DNA from: Limnoglobus roseus
GTDB lineage: Bacteria; Planctomycetota; Planctomycetia; Gemmatales; Gemmataceae
Reading direction: 5' to 3'
DNA: 64,000 bases
NCBI RefSeq assembly: GCF_008254045.1
Contig: NZ_CP042425.1
Location: 7,640,163-7,704,162 of the forward strand
The position numbers and the translations under genes are program-made. The notes beneath the pieces are model-generated. The model did not search any database. It had not been told where the DNA came from and saw nothing but the letters and a program-made list of their open reading frames with translations. Of this stretch, positions 50,783 to 59,769 are shown piece after piece (within the stretch, counting starts at the first letter, position 1; the number at the start of each line of letters is the position of its first letter).

Positions 50783-53059
50783 TCAGAAGTCCTCGTCATC
50801 GTCGCCCCCGAACAGCGGCGACGAGAACACTCCGCCCGGCAGGTTGAGCGACCGTCGCACCTGGTCGATGCCTTCGAGGAGCATTCTATGTCGCGGCACC
50901 GACGACGCCTCGGCCCGCCGCTTCGCCTCGTCGAGCAACCGGGCCATCTGGTACTCGATGCCGTATCCGCGGCCCTCGTGGTAGAGCGTCTTGGCCTCGA
51001 ACAGTGGGAAGAACGGGGCCGCCGGGAAGCGGGGCGTCAGCTTCGGGAGAATCTTCAGCATCGCCTTGTGCTGCCGGTGCTGGAAGAGGGCCACGACCAT
51101 CGACTCGAAATCGACGTCCGTTCCCTCAGTCGATTTCAGGGCGTTCTCGGCCAGGGCGACGATCTTCTTCTCGTGCGTCGGCTGGCCGCGGTAGGTCAGC
51201 CCTTCGCCCTTGTACATGCCCCACGAGCCGTAGAGGTAGTAGACCTCGCTCGGGTGCGGGGCGGGGTTCGCGAGTGCTTCCTTCAGGCGGGCGTCGGCCG
51301 CCTTCCGCTGGGCGGGTTTGAGCTTGGCGAGCAGGCCGTCCACGGACAGGTCGAACGCCACGCACGCCGCCCGCAGCCGGTCGGCGTACAGACGCGATTC
51401 GATCTCGGCCGCGTCGTCGTTGCGGCCGGCCTTACGGGCGACCGTGACCTTCAGCGAGCCAAACGCGGCGGGAAACACCTTCGCGGCAATCTCCTCCGCC
51501 TCGGCCACCAACCGCTCGCACGCCGCGAGGTCGCCGTCGATGAGGTTCCGCCGGATCGTCGCGATGGACGCGAGGCCGACGTTGTCGCGCAGCTTCGCGT
51601 CCAGCGGGTTCGTCGCGAGGGCCTGCTTGAACACGTCGAGCGACTCGGCCATCCGGTGCTGACCGCGAAAGAATTTGCCGAGCCGCTCCAGCATCGGCAA
51701 GTCTTGCGGCCGGCGGGCGAGGAACTCGCGTGCGGTCCGTTCCGCGGCGGCGGGGGCTTTCGATTCCACCTGCCGGTCGAACAGGTCGTAAGCCGGCGTC
51801 GGCCAGTCGGGGGCGAGTGCGGCGCTCCGGCGGTAAAAGTCGTCGGGGTTGCCCTTCGGCTTGGCCGGCGGCGGGGTGTCGAACAGCGACCGGAACACCT
51901 GCTGGAACTCCTTCGGCATCTGGGCCGGCAGGCCCGCGTCCTCCAGGATGTCGCCGATGCGGTGCAGGATGAGCGCCCGCGCGCGGGTGGCGAGGTCCGC
52001 GGGCCAGCCGGCGGGGTTGCCCGCGAGCCACGCCTCGTACTTCTGCCAGTGCTCGACGGCCATGTCGAGGACCTGCGATCCCTCGCAGGCCATCGCTTCC
52101 AGGCGGTGGAAGTGCGGGTCATCGGCCGGCGGCGGGAAGATCGTGCGGTACTTCTTCAGGTCCGTCGGCTCGCCCTGCCGGATGATCGCCTCGTACAGCA
52201 CCGTGCCGAGTTTGACGAACAGCTTCGGGTGGGCCGTCCGCAACTTCGGTGCGACTTTCTCGACTTCCTTCCACACGGGTTGAAGGCGTTGGTCGCGGCC
52301 GACGAATTTCTGGATCGCCCGCAGGCCGCCGAGTAAGTCGCCCGAGGCGAGCGTTTCGGCTTGTCGCCGGAGGTTCACCGCCGTCTCCGGGATTTGCGAA
52401 GCGAGGAACGCGGGGTCAATCGTGCCGCGCGGGGCGGCGGCGAGTTTCGCGGGCAGGTACTCCGCCGAGAGCCGTTGCCAGTTCTCGACGGCCCGGGCCG
52501 TGTCGTTGGTCGCGAAGGCCGACAGGCCGCGGAGGAACAGCTTCCACTCCAGGAACGGCGACGTGAGGCCGATGCCCTGCAACGTCTCCTTCGCGGCGTC
52601 GTCCTGACCGGCTTCGTACTGCCGGAAGGCCGTCTGCACTACCGACCAGCCCGCGAGGACTTCGGCGGGGGCACCGTCGGCCTGGTTCCGGCGAACGCAC
52701 AGGTCGGCGACGTGCCGGTGAACCCGCGGCGTGGCGGCGAGCGCGAGGGCCTTGCCGAACTCGCCCGCCTTCGCGTGGAGGACCGCGACCGCCTCGGCCA
52801 CGACGGGCTGTCGGTTCGCCAGTTCCTCCGCGGCCTTCAACGTTTCAACGACGGACTTCACCTTGCCCAGCCGCGTGTACCCTTCGAACGCGGCGGCCAG
52901 AACCTTCACGTAGTGGGCGTGGCTTTCGTCGGTCGGCGTCAGGTTCGTGAGTGCCTTGGCGATCTCGACCGCCTTCACGAAATCGCCCCGTTGCAGGGCG
53001 GCCTCGGCGTCGCGCGGGGTCGGCACGGGCGGGGTCGCGGGCGATCTCTTGCGGGCCAC
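50783..53059 (-). CDS. TPR-repeat protein of the chaperone operon
   Basis: 758 aa, cytoplasmic (no signal peptide; starts MARKRSPATPPVPTPRDAEA). It is mostly tandem helical repeats of TPR type: AEAALQRGDFVKAVEIAKAL, MAESLDVFKQALATNPLDAK, and others. The C-terminus is SPLFGGDDDEDF, an acidic tail that could dock basic partners. It is the first gene of the run TPR / J-like / GrpE / DnaK with only 3-4 bp gaps, so a client-recruiting or adaptor role for this Hsp70 is a reasonable inference. It is divergent from the GH38-like gene. Confidence 0.78.
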   Translation of the reverse strand: MARKRSPATPPVPTPRDAEAALQRGDFVKAVEIAKALTNLTPTDESHAHYVKVLAAAFEGYTRLGKVKSVVETLKAAEELANRQPVVAEAVAVLHAKAGEFGKALALAATPRVHRHVADLCVRRNQADGAPAEVLAGWSVVQTAFRQYEAGQDDAAKETLQGIGLTSPFLEWKLFLRGLSAFATNDTARAVENWQRLSAEYLPAKLAAAPRGTIDPAFLASQIPETAVNLRRQAETLASGDLLGGLRAIQKFVGRDQRLQPVWKEVEKVAPKLRTAHPKLFVKLGTVLYEAIIRQGEPTDLKKYRTIFPPPADDPHFHRLEAMACEGSQVLDMAVEHWQKYEAWLAGNPAGWPADLATRARALILHRIGDILEDAGLPAQMPKEFQQVFRSLFDTPPPAKPKGNPDDFYRRSAALAPDWPTPAYDLFDRQVESKAPAAAERTAREFLARRPQDLPMLERLGKFFRGQHRMAESLDVFKQALATNPLDAKLRDNVGLASIATIRRNLIDGDLAACERLVAEAEEIAAKVFPAAFGSLKVTVARKAGRNDDAAEIESRLYADRLRAACVAFDLSVDGLLAKLKPAQRKAADARLKEALANPAPHPSEVYYLYGSWGMYKGEGLTYRGQPTHEKKIVALAENALKSTEGTDVDFESMVVALFQHRQHKAMLKILPKLTPRFPAAPFFPLFEAKTLYHEGRGYGIEYQMARLLDEAKRRAEASSVPRHRMLLEGIDQVRRSLNLPGGVFSSPLFGGDDDEDF

Positions 53060-53123
53060 GGGAGTCCTCCTGATACAACACGTGTACTATAACCGAAACG
53101 CCCGACCCGACCATCGAAACACC

Positions 53124-55931
53124 ATGACCGACCGACACGCCTTCCTGCTCTCCCCCTACCGCCCGCCGACGTCCTACGCGGTCACGCTGAATACGGCTGA
53201 AACGGCTTCGTGGCTCAACGCCTACGCCGCCCTGTGGCACCCGGCCGTTCTCGGCGCGATCGCCGGCCCGCCGCAACCGGCCTCCGTCTACGACCACGAC
53301 CAACCCGGCGAGGGCTTCATCTTCGCCCTCCCCGAAGGGCCGACGGTGTACCAAGCCGACGACTGGCGGCAGCGGGTGCGGGATGCGAAAGCCGTCGCCT
53401 TCGCCGCCACCGCGAGCCGGGAGGAAACGTACACGAGCCTGCGGGAAGGCTGCCAGGAATCGGGCCTCTGGCGGGAGGTTGACGCGGAACTCGTGCGACT
53501 GTTCGCCGGCGTCGGGTACGGCTACCTGATGGTGGACACGCTCTTCGACGCGATGAGCCATGACAAACTGCTCGACGCCGCCGGTTTCTGGGCCGACGTG
53601 CGGGCGGCGGTCGAAAAAGTGCACGACCCGCGGGAAGCCCGATCGCACTTGAAGGACGCGGCCGAGAAGTTGAAGGTGGCCCGCGAGGGGGCTTACAGCG
53701 GCAACGTCCACCTGCTCGAATGGGTGATGTCCGACCCGGCGAACCTCGGCGAACCGTGGCCCGCGGCCGTCACCGGCAACAGCCCGGTCTCGGTCATCGC
53801 CAGCGCCGAACTGCTCGAACGGATGGCGAACGAGCACCCGGAGCGGTTCGCGGAGTTGAAAGCCCGCACGCCGACCGACCTGCCGGCCGCGGTCGAGTTG
53901 TGCGTGGGATCGTACCGCGAGCGCGACGACGCCATCCTGCCGGTCGAGTCGCAGTGGTGGAACCTCCGCACCGGCCGCGAGCACACGCGAGCGCAGTTCG
54001 GCCAAGAGCCGACGGTGTTCGCCCGCCGGTCGTCGGCGTACTCGCCGCAGTCGCCGTCGTGGTGGCAGCAGTTCGGCTACCGCCACGGCATCGTCGTCAG
54101 CTTCGACGGCGCGCTGATCCCCAGCCGTTACTCGGCCGTCGTCAGTTGGCCGGGGCCGGACGGCAAGACGGTGGACGTGTTCACCCGCGAGCCGCAGCCG
54201 GCCCACGAGTCACAGACGTTCTTCAACTTCGCCTACCTTCTGCACCAGGCCATCTCGCACGACTCCACGCCGACGCTCACGCTGTTGCACAAGAAGGCGG
54301 CGGCCGTGGGGTACGGCGATTACCTCGCCCTCGGCGACCTCGCCCCGGTCTTCGGCGAGGCGATGTCGATGAGCCGGTACTTCGCCGAGACGCACGCCGG
54401 CGACTACACCGGGGCGGCGACCGGCGACGAGTTCTTCGCCGATTACCTCGACGATCGCGTCACGAACCGGCACCGGCCCGACCCCGTCGGCGGCTTCGCG
54501 AGGCACCTCCGCCTGCGCCGGCGAATCGACTCGGCGTTCGCGCTCGCCGCCCTGCACCGCAGCCTGACGCCGGAAACGCCGGAGGACAATCAACGCCTGC
54601 AACAACTGACGGATCTGGAAGACGCCATCGAGACGCGCGGCCCCGACCTCGGCACGGCCGACACGCCGGATGAACTCTCGCAGAAGCTCGAACCACTAGA
54701 AGCGGCGTTCGCGAAGCAGCTGGCCGACCGTGTACAGGTGCGGGCCGTCGAGAACCGGCCGGGGTTCATGCTGTTCAACTCGTGCGGGTTCGCCCGGCGG
54801 GTGATCGCGGAGTTCCCGAACCAGCCCGGCCCGATCGCGGTCGAAGGAATGGTGAAGGCGAGCGAGTTCGAAGGCGGCGTGGCGCGGGTGGTCGTCGAGA
54901 TTCCCGGCCTCGGCTTCGCCTGGGTTCCGAAGGGGTCGGCGAGGAACGCCCTGCCGAAGCCGCGGATCAAGACGGCGGAAACGACGGTCGTACGGAACGA
55001 GTTCTTCGAGGCCGAACTCGATCCGGACACCGGCGGCCTGAGGGCGTTCCGAGATTCGAAGACACGGATCAACCGCCTCGGGCAGATGCTCGTCTTCAAC
55101 CCCGGCAGCAAGATGGTGGCGACCGGCGTGAGCGTGACGCACGCCGGCACGGCCTTCGGCGAAGTCACGAGCGAGGGCCGCATCGAGAACGAGCACGGCG
55201 AACCGCTCGCCGCCTTCCGCCAGCGCGTCCGGGCGTGGATGGGCCGGCCGGTGTTGGAGATGTGCGTCGAGATCACGCCCCGGCACGCCCCAACCGGCTA
55301 TCCGTGGCACGCTTATTACGGCGCCCGTTTCGGCTACCGCGACGATCGCACGGCCACCTTCCGCGGCGTCAACGGGGCGAATAGCCAGAGCACGCATGCC
55401 CGGCCGGTGTCGCCGGATTACCTCGAATTCCGCCTCGGTAGCGAGCGCACATTCGTCTTCACGGGCGGCCTCCCGTTCGTGCAGCGGCACGGCACGCGGA
55501 TGATGGACGTGGTGCTGATCCCCGAAGGCGAAACGGCCACGAGCTTCGATCTGCTGATCGCCACCGACCGCGAGTACCCGATGCAGACAGCGGCCGGGTG
55601 GGTCGTCCCGACGCCGGTGGTGGAGACGACGAAGGGGCCGCCGCACATCGGCGAATCGGGTTGGCTCGCAGCCGTGGACCTGCCCAGTTTGCTTCTCACC
55701 TCGTTACGCCCAGCCGCAGCGGAGGAAGGGAAGCGGGCGATCGCGGCCCGGTTCCTGGAAACGGCGGGCTTCGCGGGGTCGGCGGAACTGCGATTTGCCC
55801 GCGACCCGACGGCCGCGAAGTTAGTGGATCTGATGGGCGTGCCGCTCAATGACGTGACGCTGATTCAAGGGGCGATCCCGCTGGAGTTCTCCGCGGGCGA
55901 GGCGGTCAGCGTCCGGGCAGAGTTCGCGTAA
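53124..55931 (+). CDS. Large glycoside-hydrolase-like protein (GH38 resemblance)
   Basis: 935 aa from the ATG at 53124; the open frame upstream to 52947 runs through the divergent promoter region. There is no signal peptide. The N-terminal part (YRPPTSYAVTLNTAETASWL, then LLEWVMSDPANLGEPWP) is not a standard match. Residues ~620-760 (RNEFFEAELDPDTGGLRAFR, then GQMLVFNPGS) look like the beta-sandwich of alpha-mannosidase-type GH38 enzymes. A conserved planctomycete protein; cytoplasmic glycan breakdown is a guess. It ends 4 bp before a palindrome that runs into the convergent permease gene. Confidence 0.55.
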   Translation: MTDRHAFLLSPYRPPTSYAVTLNTAETASWLNAYAALWHPAVLGAIAGPPQPASVYDHDQPGEGFIFALPEGPTVYQADDWRQRVRDAKAVAFAATASREETYTSLREGCQESGLWREVDAELVRLFAGVGYGYLMVDTLFDAMSHDKLLDAAGFWADVRAAVEKVHDPREARSHLKDAAEKLKVAREGAYSGNVHLLEWVMSDPANLGEPWPAAVTGNSPVSVIASAELLERMANEHPERFAELKARTPTDLPAAVELCVGSYRERDDAILPVESQWWNLRTGREHTRAQFGQEPTVFARRSSAYSPQSPSWWQQFGYRHGIVVSFDGALIPSRYSAVVSWPGPDGKTVDVFTREPQPAHESQTFFNFAYLLHQAISHDSTPTLTLLHKKAAAVGYGDYLALGDLAPVFGEAMSMSRYFAETHAGDYTGAATGDEFFADYLDDRVTNRHRPDPVGGFARHLRLRRRIDSAFALAALHRSLTPETPEDNQRLQQLTDLEDAIETRGPDLGTADTPDELSQKLEPLEAAFAKQLADRVQVRAVENRPGFMLFNSCGFARRVIAEFPNQPGPIAVEGMVKASEFEGGVARVVVEIPGLGFAWVPKGSARNALPKPRIKTAETTVVRNEFFEAELDPDTGGLRAFRDSKTRINRLGQMLVFNPGSKMVATGVSVTHAGTAFGEVTSEGRIENEHGEPLAAFRQRVRAWMGRPVLEMCVEITPRHAPTGYPWHAYYGARFGYRDDRTATFRGVNGANSQSTHARPVSPDYLEFRLGSERTFVFTGGLPFVQRHGTRMMDVVLIPEGETATSFDLLIATDREYPMQTAAGWVVPTPVVETTKGPPHIGESGWLAAVDLPSLLLTSLRPAAAEEGKRAIAARFLETAGFAGSAELRFARDPTAAKLVDLMGVPLNDVTLIQGAIPLEFSAGEAVSVRAEFA

Positions 55932-55935
55932 GTAA

Positions 55936-55985
55936 GCGTCAGCCCCCTGATTCTTGTTTCGTTCCGAGAATCAGGGGGCTGACGC
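55936..55985. repeat. 19-bp palindrome at convergent gene ends
   Basis: Perfect 19-bp arms (55936-55954 and 55967-55985) with a 12-nt loop. The arm reads GCGTCAGCCCCCTGATTCT, a different family from copies A-D. The right arm supplies the last four codons and the stop of the minus-strand permease gene. Confidence 0.85.
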
Positions 55986-57128
55986 CCCCCGCTCGCCGAG
56001 TCGTGGTCCCACGATCTCTTCCGCCCGTTTTCGCCCTGTATCTGTCAGTTTCCAACAGTCGCCGGCCCTTACCATCAGCCCGTTCGCGACCGCCCGTCGC
56101 ACGACGGCCGCGGTTTGGGGTTCCGTCCAGTTCAGGTGTTCGTGCAATCCGTCCACGCGGGACTCTTCCGCCTCGGCCGGCGTGCCCGCGTGTCGGTGCA
56201 GGTGGACCGTGAGCAACGTCTCGTGAAACTCTCGCCACATCCGCACGCGGCGGATCATCTCGGCGAGTACACCCGCGCGGGGGGCGAACAGATACACCAC
56301 CGCGAACATCGCCCCCAGCACGCCGGCCACCGTTCCGGCGATCGTGATGTCGAGTTCGATGGCGAGCAGCGTCCCCGTGACGGCGGCCGTGACGGCGAGG
56401 ATCACGCTGAGAACCAACATCCACACCAGCCGCTTCGTCAGCAAGCGGGCCATGACCGGCGGCACCGCGAAGAACGCCAGCACCAGCACGGGGCCGACCG
56501 CGTCGAACGCCGCCACCGTGGCCAGCGAGACGCTCGTCATCAGGGCGTAGTGGACCACCGCCGGCAGAAAGCCCAACACCGCCGCGAGGCCGGGGTCGAA
56601 GGTGCAGAGCTTCAGTTCCTTGTAGAACAGGGCGATGAGGAGTACGAACACCACGAACGTGCCGCCGAGCAGGACGAACGCCCGTGGGCCGAGGTCGCGG
56701 CCGCCGACCGTGAGGCGGTCGCGGAAGGCGAGTTCCGCGGAGCCGAGCAGGACGCGGTCCACGTCGAGGTGCGTGTTCCGTAGGTACATCGAGGCGAGCA
56801 GCGTCCCCAGGCTGAACAGGAACGGGAACACGAGGCCGATCGCAGCGTCTTCCTTCAAGAGCTTCGTCCGCTGCAACCCCTCGACGAGGGCCACCGTCAA
56901 CACGCCAACGGCGGCCGCCCCGAAGAACAGGAGCGGCGAAGCGGCATCCTTCACCACGAAGTACGCCAGCACGATGCCGAGCAGCAGTACGTGGCTGATC
57001 GCGTCGCCGACGAGAACCATCCGCCGCAGGACGAGGAACACGCCGGGCACCGCGCACGCCGCCGCGACCGCGGCCATCAGGTAGACGGTCTCGTTCAGTT
57101 CCGGGCCGAGGTGCGGGAAGAGGATCAT
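55971..57128 (-). CDS. Metal ABC transporter permease fused to a DtxR/MntR-like winged helix
   Basis: 385 aa from the ATG at 57128, which overlaps the previous stop (ATGA). Residues ~10-285 form an 8-9 helix permease of the ZnuB/MntB/TroC family (RRMVLVGDAISHVLLLGIVL, FDAVGPVLVLAFFAVPPVMA). The last ~95 residues leave the membrane and read like a winged helix-turn-helix: RMWREFHETLLTVHLHRHAG, then NWTEPQTAAVVRRAVANGL, then WKLTDTGRKRAEEIV. This resembles the DNA-binding part of DtxR/MntR repressors but stops before the dimerisation domain. A permease-regulator fusion is known in Chlamydia (YtgCR). The metal is unknown, with Mn, Fe or Zn possible. Confidence 0.85.
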   Translation of the reverse strand: MILFPHLGPELNETVYLMAAVAAACAVPGVFLVLRRMVLVGDAISHVLLLGIVLAYFVVKDAASPLLFFGAAAVGVLTVALVEGLQRTKLLKEDAAIGLVFPFLFSLGTLLASMYLRNTHLDVDRVLLGSAELAFRDRLTVGGRDLGPRAFVLLGGTFVVFVLLIALFYKELKLCTFDPGLAAVLGFLPAVVHYALMTSVSLATVAAFDAVGPVLVLAFFAVPPVMARLLTKRLVWMLVLSVILAVTAAVTGTLLAIELDITIAGTVAGVLGAMFAVVYLFAPRAGVLAEMIRRVRMWREFHETLLTVHLHRHAGTPAEAEESRVDGLHEHLNWTEPQTAAVVRRAVANGLMVRAGDCWKLTDTGRKRAEEIVGPRLGERGASAP

Positions 57129-58000
57129 GTCGAGCGAACCGCCTTCCGCACCAACCGCGGGCGGACGAGTGCCCAGAGGATCGAAACGCCGACGATGGCC
57201 GTGGCGCTGATGACGATCATCGGCCCCGTCGGCACCGTGCGGCCTTCCTCGGAAAGAAGGTGACTGCCGATCGTGCCGGCGAACCCGGCGAACGCGCCGA
57301 AGACGGCGGCGAGCGCCGACAACGGCCCGAGGCGGTGCTGCCATTGCTTCGCGGCGACGGCCGGCGCGACCAGGAGCGAACTCATCAGCACCACGCCGAC
57401 CGCTTGCAGGCCGATCACGACGGTCAGGACGATCAGCGCCGTCAGCAGCCAGTCCAGGCCGCGGACTCGCCACCCCTGTACGGCCGCGAAGTCCGGGTCG
57501 AAGCTCAGCAGTTGGAACTGCTTCCACAGGGCTAACACCACCGCCACGGCGACGCCAGCGACGGCCAGCACGGCCCACAGGTCGGACTCGCGGAGCGTGG
57601 CCGCCTGGCCGAAGAGGTAGCGTTCCAGGCCGTGTTCCGCCGCGCCGCGGACGTGCTTCTTGATGTACGTGAGCAGCGCGAGGCCGATGCCGAAGAAGAC
57701 GGCGAGCGTGCCCCCGAGGGCGGCGTCGAAGGTCAGGCGGCGACTGAGGCTGAACGCCCCGACCAGGGCCATCGCCACCCACCCGGCCAGGGCTGCGCCG
57801 AGGACCAACACGACCGGCGAACGGGCACCCAACAGGAAAGCCGCCGCCAGCCCTGGCAGGGCCGCGTGCGAGATGGCGTCGCCTTGCAAGCTCTGGCGGC
57901 GGATGACGGCGAACGTGCCGATGAACCCCGCCATCGCGCCGATGGCCGCCGTGCCCATCGCCACGGTTTGCAAGGTCGGGTCGAAGAAGAGTTCGATCAC
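57125..58000 (-). CDS. Metal ABC transporter permease
   Basis: 291 aa from a GTG at 58000 overlapping the CDF stop (GTGA). The eight-helix ZnuB/MntB/TroD type has the conserved RRQSLQGDAISHAALPGLAA and LQAVGVVLMSSLLVAPAVAA. It would form a heterodimer with the next gene's product for Mn, Zn or Fe uptake. The ATPase and binding-protein genes usual for such systems are not in this window, at least not beside it. Confidence 0.93.
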   Translation of the reverse strand: MIELFFDPTLQTVAMGTAAIGAMAGFIGTFAVIRRQSLQGDAISHAALPGLAAAFLLGARSPVVLVLGAALAGWVAMALVGAFSLSRRLTFDAALGGTLAVFFGIGLALLTYIKKHVRGAAEHGLERYLFGQAATLRESDLWAVLAVAGVAVAVVLALWKQFQLLSFDPDFAAVQGWRVRGLDWLLTALIVLTVVIGLQAVGVVLMSSLLVAPAVAAKQWQHRLGPLSALAAVFGAFAGFAGTIGSHLLSEEGRTVPTGPMIVISATAIVGVSILWALVRPRLVRKAVRST

Positions 58001-58929
58001 GGCGGCGGCCCCGTGGGGAGCGTCGTCTCACCGAGGCGGGCCAGTTCCACCGACTCCCACGACGAGGCGTCGTCGATCGGTTCGACGTGAATCGTCACCG
58101 TGATGCCCGGCATCACGTCGCACAGCCGGTCCTCGACGCGGTGGGCGTACTCGTGGGCCTCGCGGACCGACATCTCCCCGGACACGAGAAGGTGAAACTC
58201 GGCAAACGTCTTCGCCCCGGCCTGCCGCGTGCGCAGGGCGTGGAAGTCCATCCCGACCGGGAGGGCGGCGCGGATCGTTTCACGCAATTTCTTCTGTTCT
58301 TCGGGCGGCAGCGCGTGGTCCATCAGGCCGTTGAACGACCGCCGCATCAAGCCGACACCTGTGGCGAGGATGTTCAGGCCGACGACGATCGCCAGAATCG
58401 GGTCGAGGATGGCATAGCCCGTGAGCGAGACCAGGGCCAGCCCGACGAGAATGCCGGCCGAGGTGAAAACATCGGCCATCAGGTGATGGCCGTCGGCCTG
58501 AAGGACGATGGAATTGTGCGCTCGACCGACGCGGAGGAGCGTGCGGGCGACGACAAGATTCACGACCGTCGCGGCCAGCGCGATGGCCGTTCCGAGCTCA
58601 AGGGATTCCAACGGCTGCGGCGACCGGATTCGCTCGAAGCCGTAGGCCGCCGTGCCGACGCCGGCGAGGAGGATGAACATGCCCTCCAGGCCGCTCGCGA
58701 AGAACTCGATCTTCTCGTGGCCGTAAGTGTGGGTTTGGTCGGCCGGCCGGGCGGCGTAGATGAGTGACAAGTACGCCGTGACGGCCGCGAGAAGATTCAC
58801 GCCGGATTCGAGGGCGTCCGACAGAAGGCCGACGGACCCGGTCACGAGGTACGCCGCGGCCTTCATCCCAATGGTGACGACCGCGGCGGCAATGGAGAGC
58901 AACGCATAGCGTTGAAGCGAACGCGACAT
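57997..58929 (-). CDS. Cation diffusion facilitator (CDF) metal exporter
   Basis: 310 aa. Six transmembrane helices, with LLSDALESGVNLLAAVTAYL (helix II, metal site Asp) and LQADGHHLMADVFTSAGILV (helix V, HxxxD site). HTYGHEKIEFFASGLEG carries the conserved His between helices II and III. The cytoplasmic C-terminal domain ends in GITVTIHVEPIDDA. CDF proteins exchange Zn, Mn or Fe for protons outward. Being coupled to two uptake permeases is odd. It shares 4 nt with the next gene. Confidence 0.93.
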   Translation of the reverse strand: MSRSLQRYALLSIAAAVVTIGMKAAAYLVTGSVGLLSDALESGVNLLAAVTAYLSLIYAARPADQTHTYGHEKIEFFASGLEGMFILLAGVGTAAYGFERIRSPQPLESLELGTAIALAATVVNLVVARTLLRVGRAHNSIVLQADGHHLMADVFTSAGILVGLALVSLTGYAILDPILAIVVGLNILATGVGLMRRSFNGLMDHALPPEEQKKLRETIRAALPVGMDFHALRTRQAGAKTFAEFHLLVSGEMSVREAHEYAHRVEDRLCDVMPGITVTIHVEPIDDASSWESVELARLGETTLPTGPPP

Positions 58930-58962
58930 TCAGGAATTGTAGGAGGCCGGACCGTCCGGAAG

Positions 58963-59694
58963 TCACTTCCGCGTGCTGGTCAGTTCGGCCAACCGCTTTT
59001 CGGCTTCCTTCATCCGGTCCTTGTCGCTGTCGTGTTGGATCACGTCGCGGTAGAGTTCGATGGCCTTCGACCGCTCGTTCAATTGTTTGTCGTAGAGGCG
59101 GGCGGCCCGCAGGCGGGCGTCGTTGGAACCGCCCTTCCGCCACTGGTAGGACCGTTCGAAGTACGCGGCTGCCCGGTGGTATTGTTTGAACGACCGCCCT
59201 TCGTAGAGTTCGCCGAGTTCGTAGGCCACGTCGGCGATTTTGTCACTGTCGGGGTACTTCGCCAGAATTTCCTGGAAGACGATCTCGGCCCGCCGCTGGT
59301 TGAGCGTGAACTCGGTGCCCAGGCCCTTGCCCTTGTAGTCTTTGCCGAGGCGGAACAGGTTGTTGGCCTCAGGCCGGTTCTGCTTCGCTTCCAGCGTGGC
59401 CGGCGGCACGTCGGAGATGTCGAGGCGGTAGGACGGCTTGTTGCTCAAGTGGAACGACTTCAACTCTTCCTCCACCCACTTCGCCCGCTCCTTGTCGCCG
59501 GTCTTCGCGTAGTAGTCGTACAGACCGACGAGGGAGTTCTGGTACTCCTTCCGCGCCGCAATGACCCGCTCCACCATCGCACCATCGTCGGCCGGCTTCG
59601 TGGGGGGGCTCTTGGCCGGGTCTGCGGTGATGCCGTGGCCGATGCCGAGCAAACCCAGGGCGAAGCAACTCAAGAGCCAGTATCGGAACTTCAT
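58963..59694 (-). CDS. Exported TPR-like protein
   Basis: 243 aa with a signal peptide (MKFRYWLLSCFALGLLGIGH). Helical repeats of the YbgF/tol-pal or TPR type are visible: EIVFQEILAKYPDSDKIADV, AAAYFERSYQWRKGG and KAIELYRDVIQHDSDKD. It probably acts as a periplasmic scaffold. The gap of 33 bp to the CDF gene on the same strand suggests possible cotranscription with the metal genes, but no functional link is seen. Confidence 0.75.
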   Translation of the reverse strand: MKFRYWLLSCFALGLLGIGHGITADPAKSPPTKPADDGAMVERVIAARKEYQNSLVGLYDYYAKTGDKERAKWVEEELKSFHLSNKPSYRLDISDVPPATLEAKQNRPEANNLFRLGKDYKGKGLGTEFTLNQRRAEIVFQEILAKYPDSDKIADVAYELGELYEGRSFKQYHRAAAYFERSYQWRKGGSNDARLRAARLYDKQLNERSKAIELYRDVIQHDSDKDRMKEAEKRLAELTSTRK

Positions 59695-59710
59695 CGGTGT
59701 GTACCCCTCA

Positions 59711-59741
59711 AAAGCGAAAAACCCACGGCGAGCCGTGGGTT
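59711..59741 (-). terminator. Intrinsic terminator after the PIN-TRAM gene
   Basis: A 10-bp stem AACCCACGGC/GCCGTGGGTT (59720-59729 and 59732-59741). On the minus strand it is followed by TTTTTCGCTTTT. It is 28 bp past the stop. Confidence 0.85.
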
Positions 59742-59769
59742 CCTCCCTCGTTTCGAAGAATCGCGATTC

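Noticed and set aside
50648..52336. 562-codon plus frame over the TPR gene
   Set aside because: Shadow of the minus-strand TPR gene; Arg-rich composition, no start signal, no motif.
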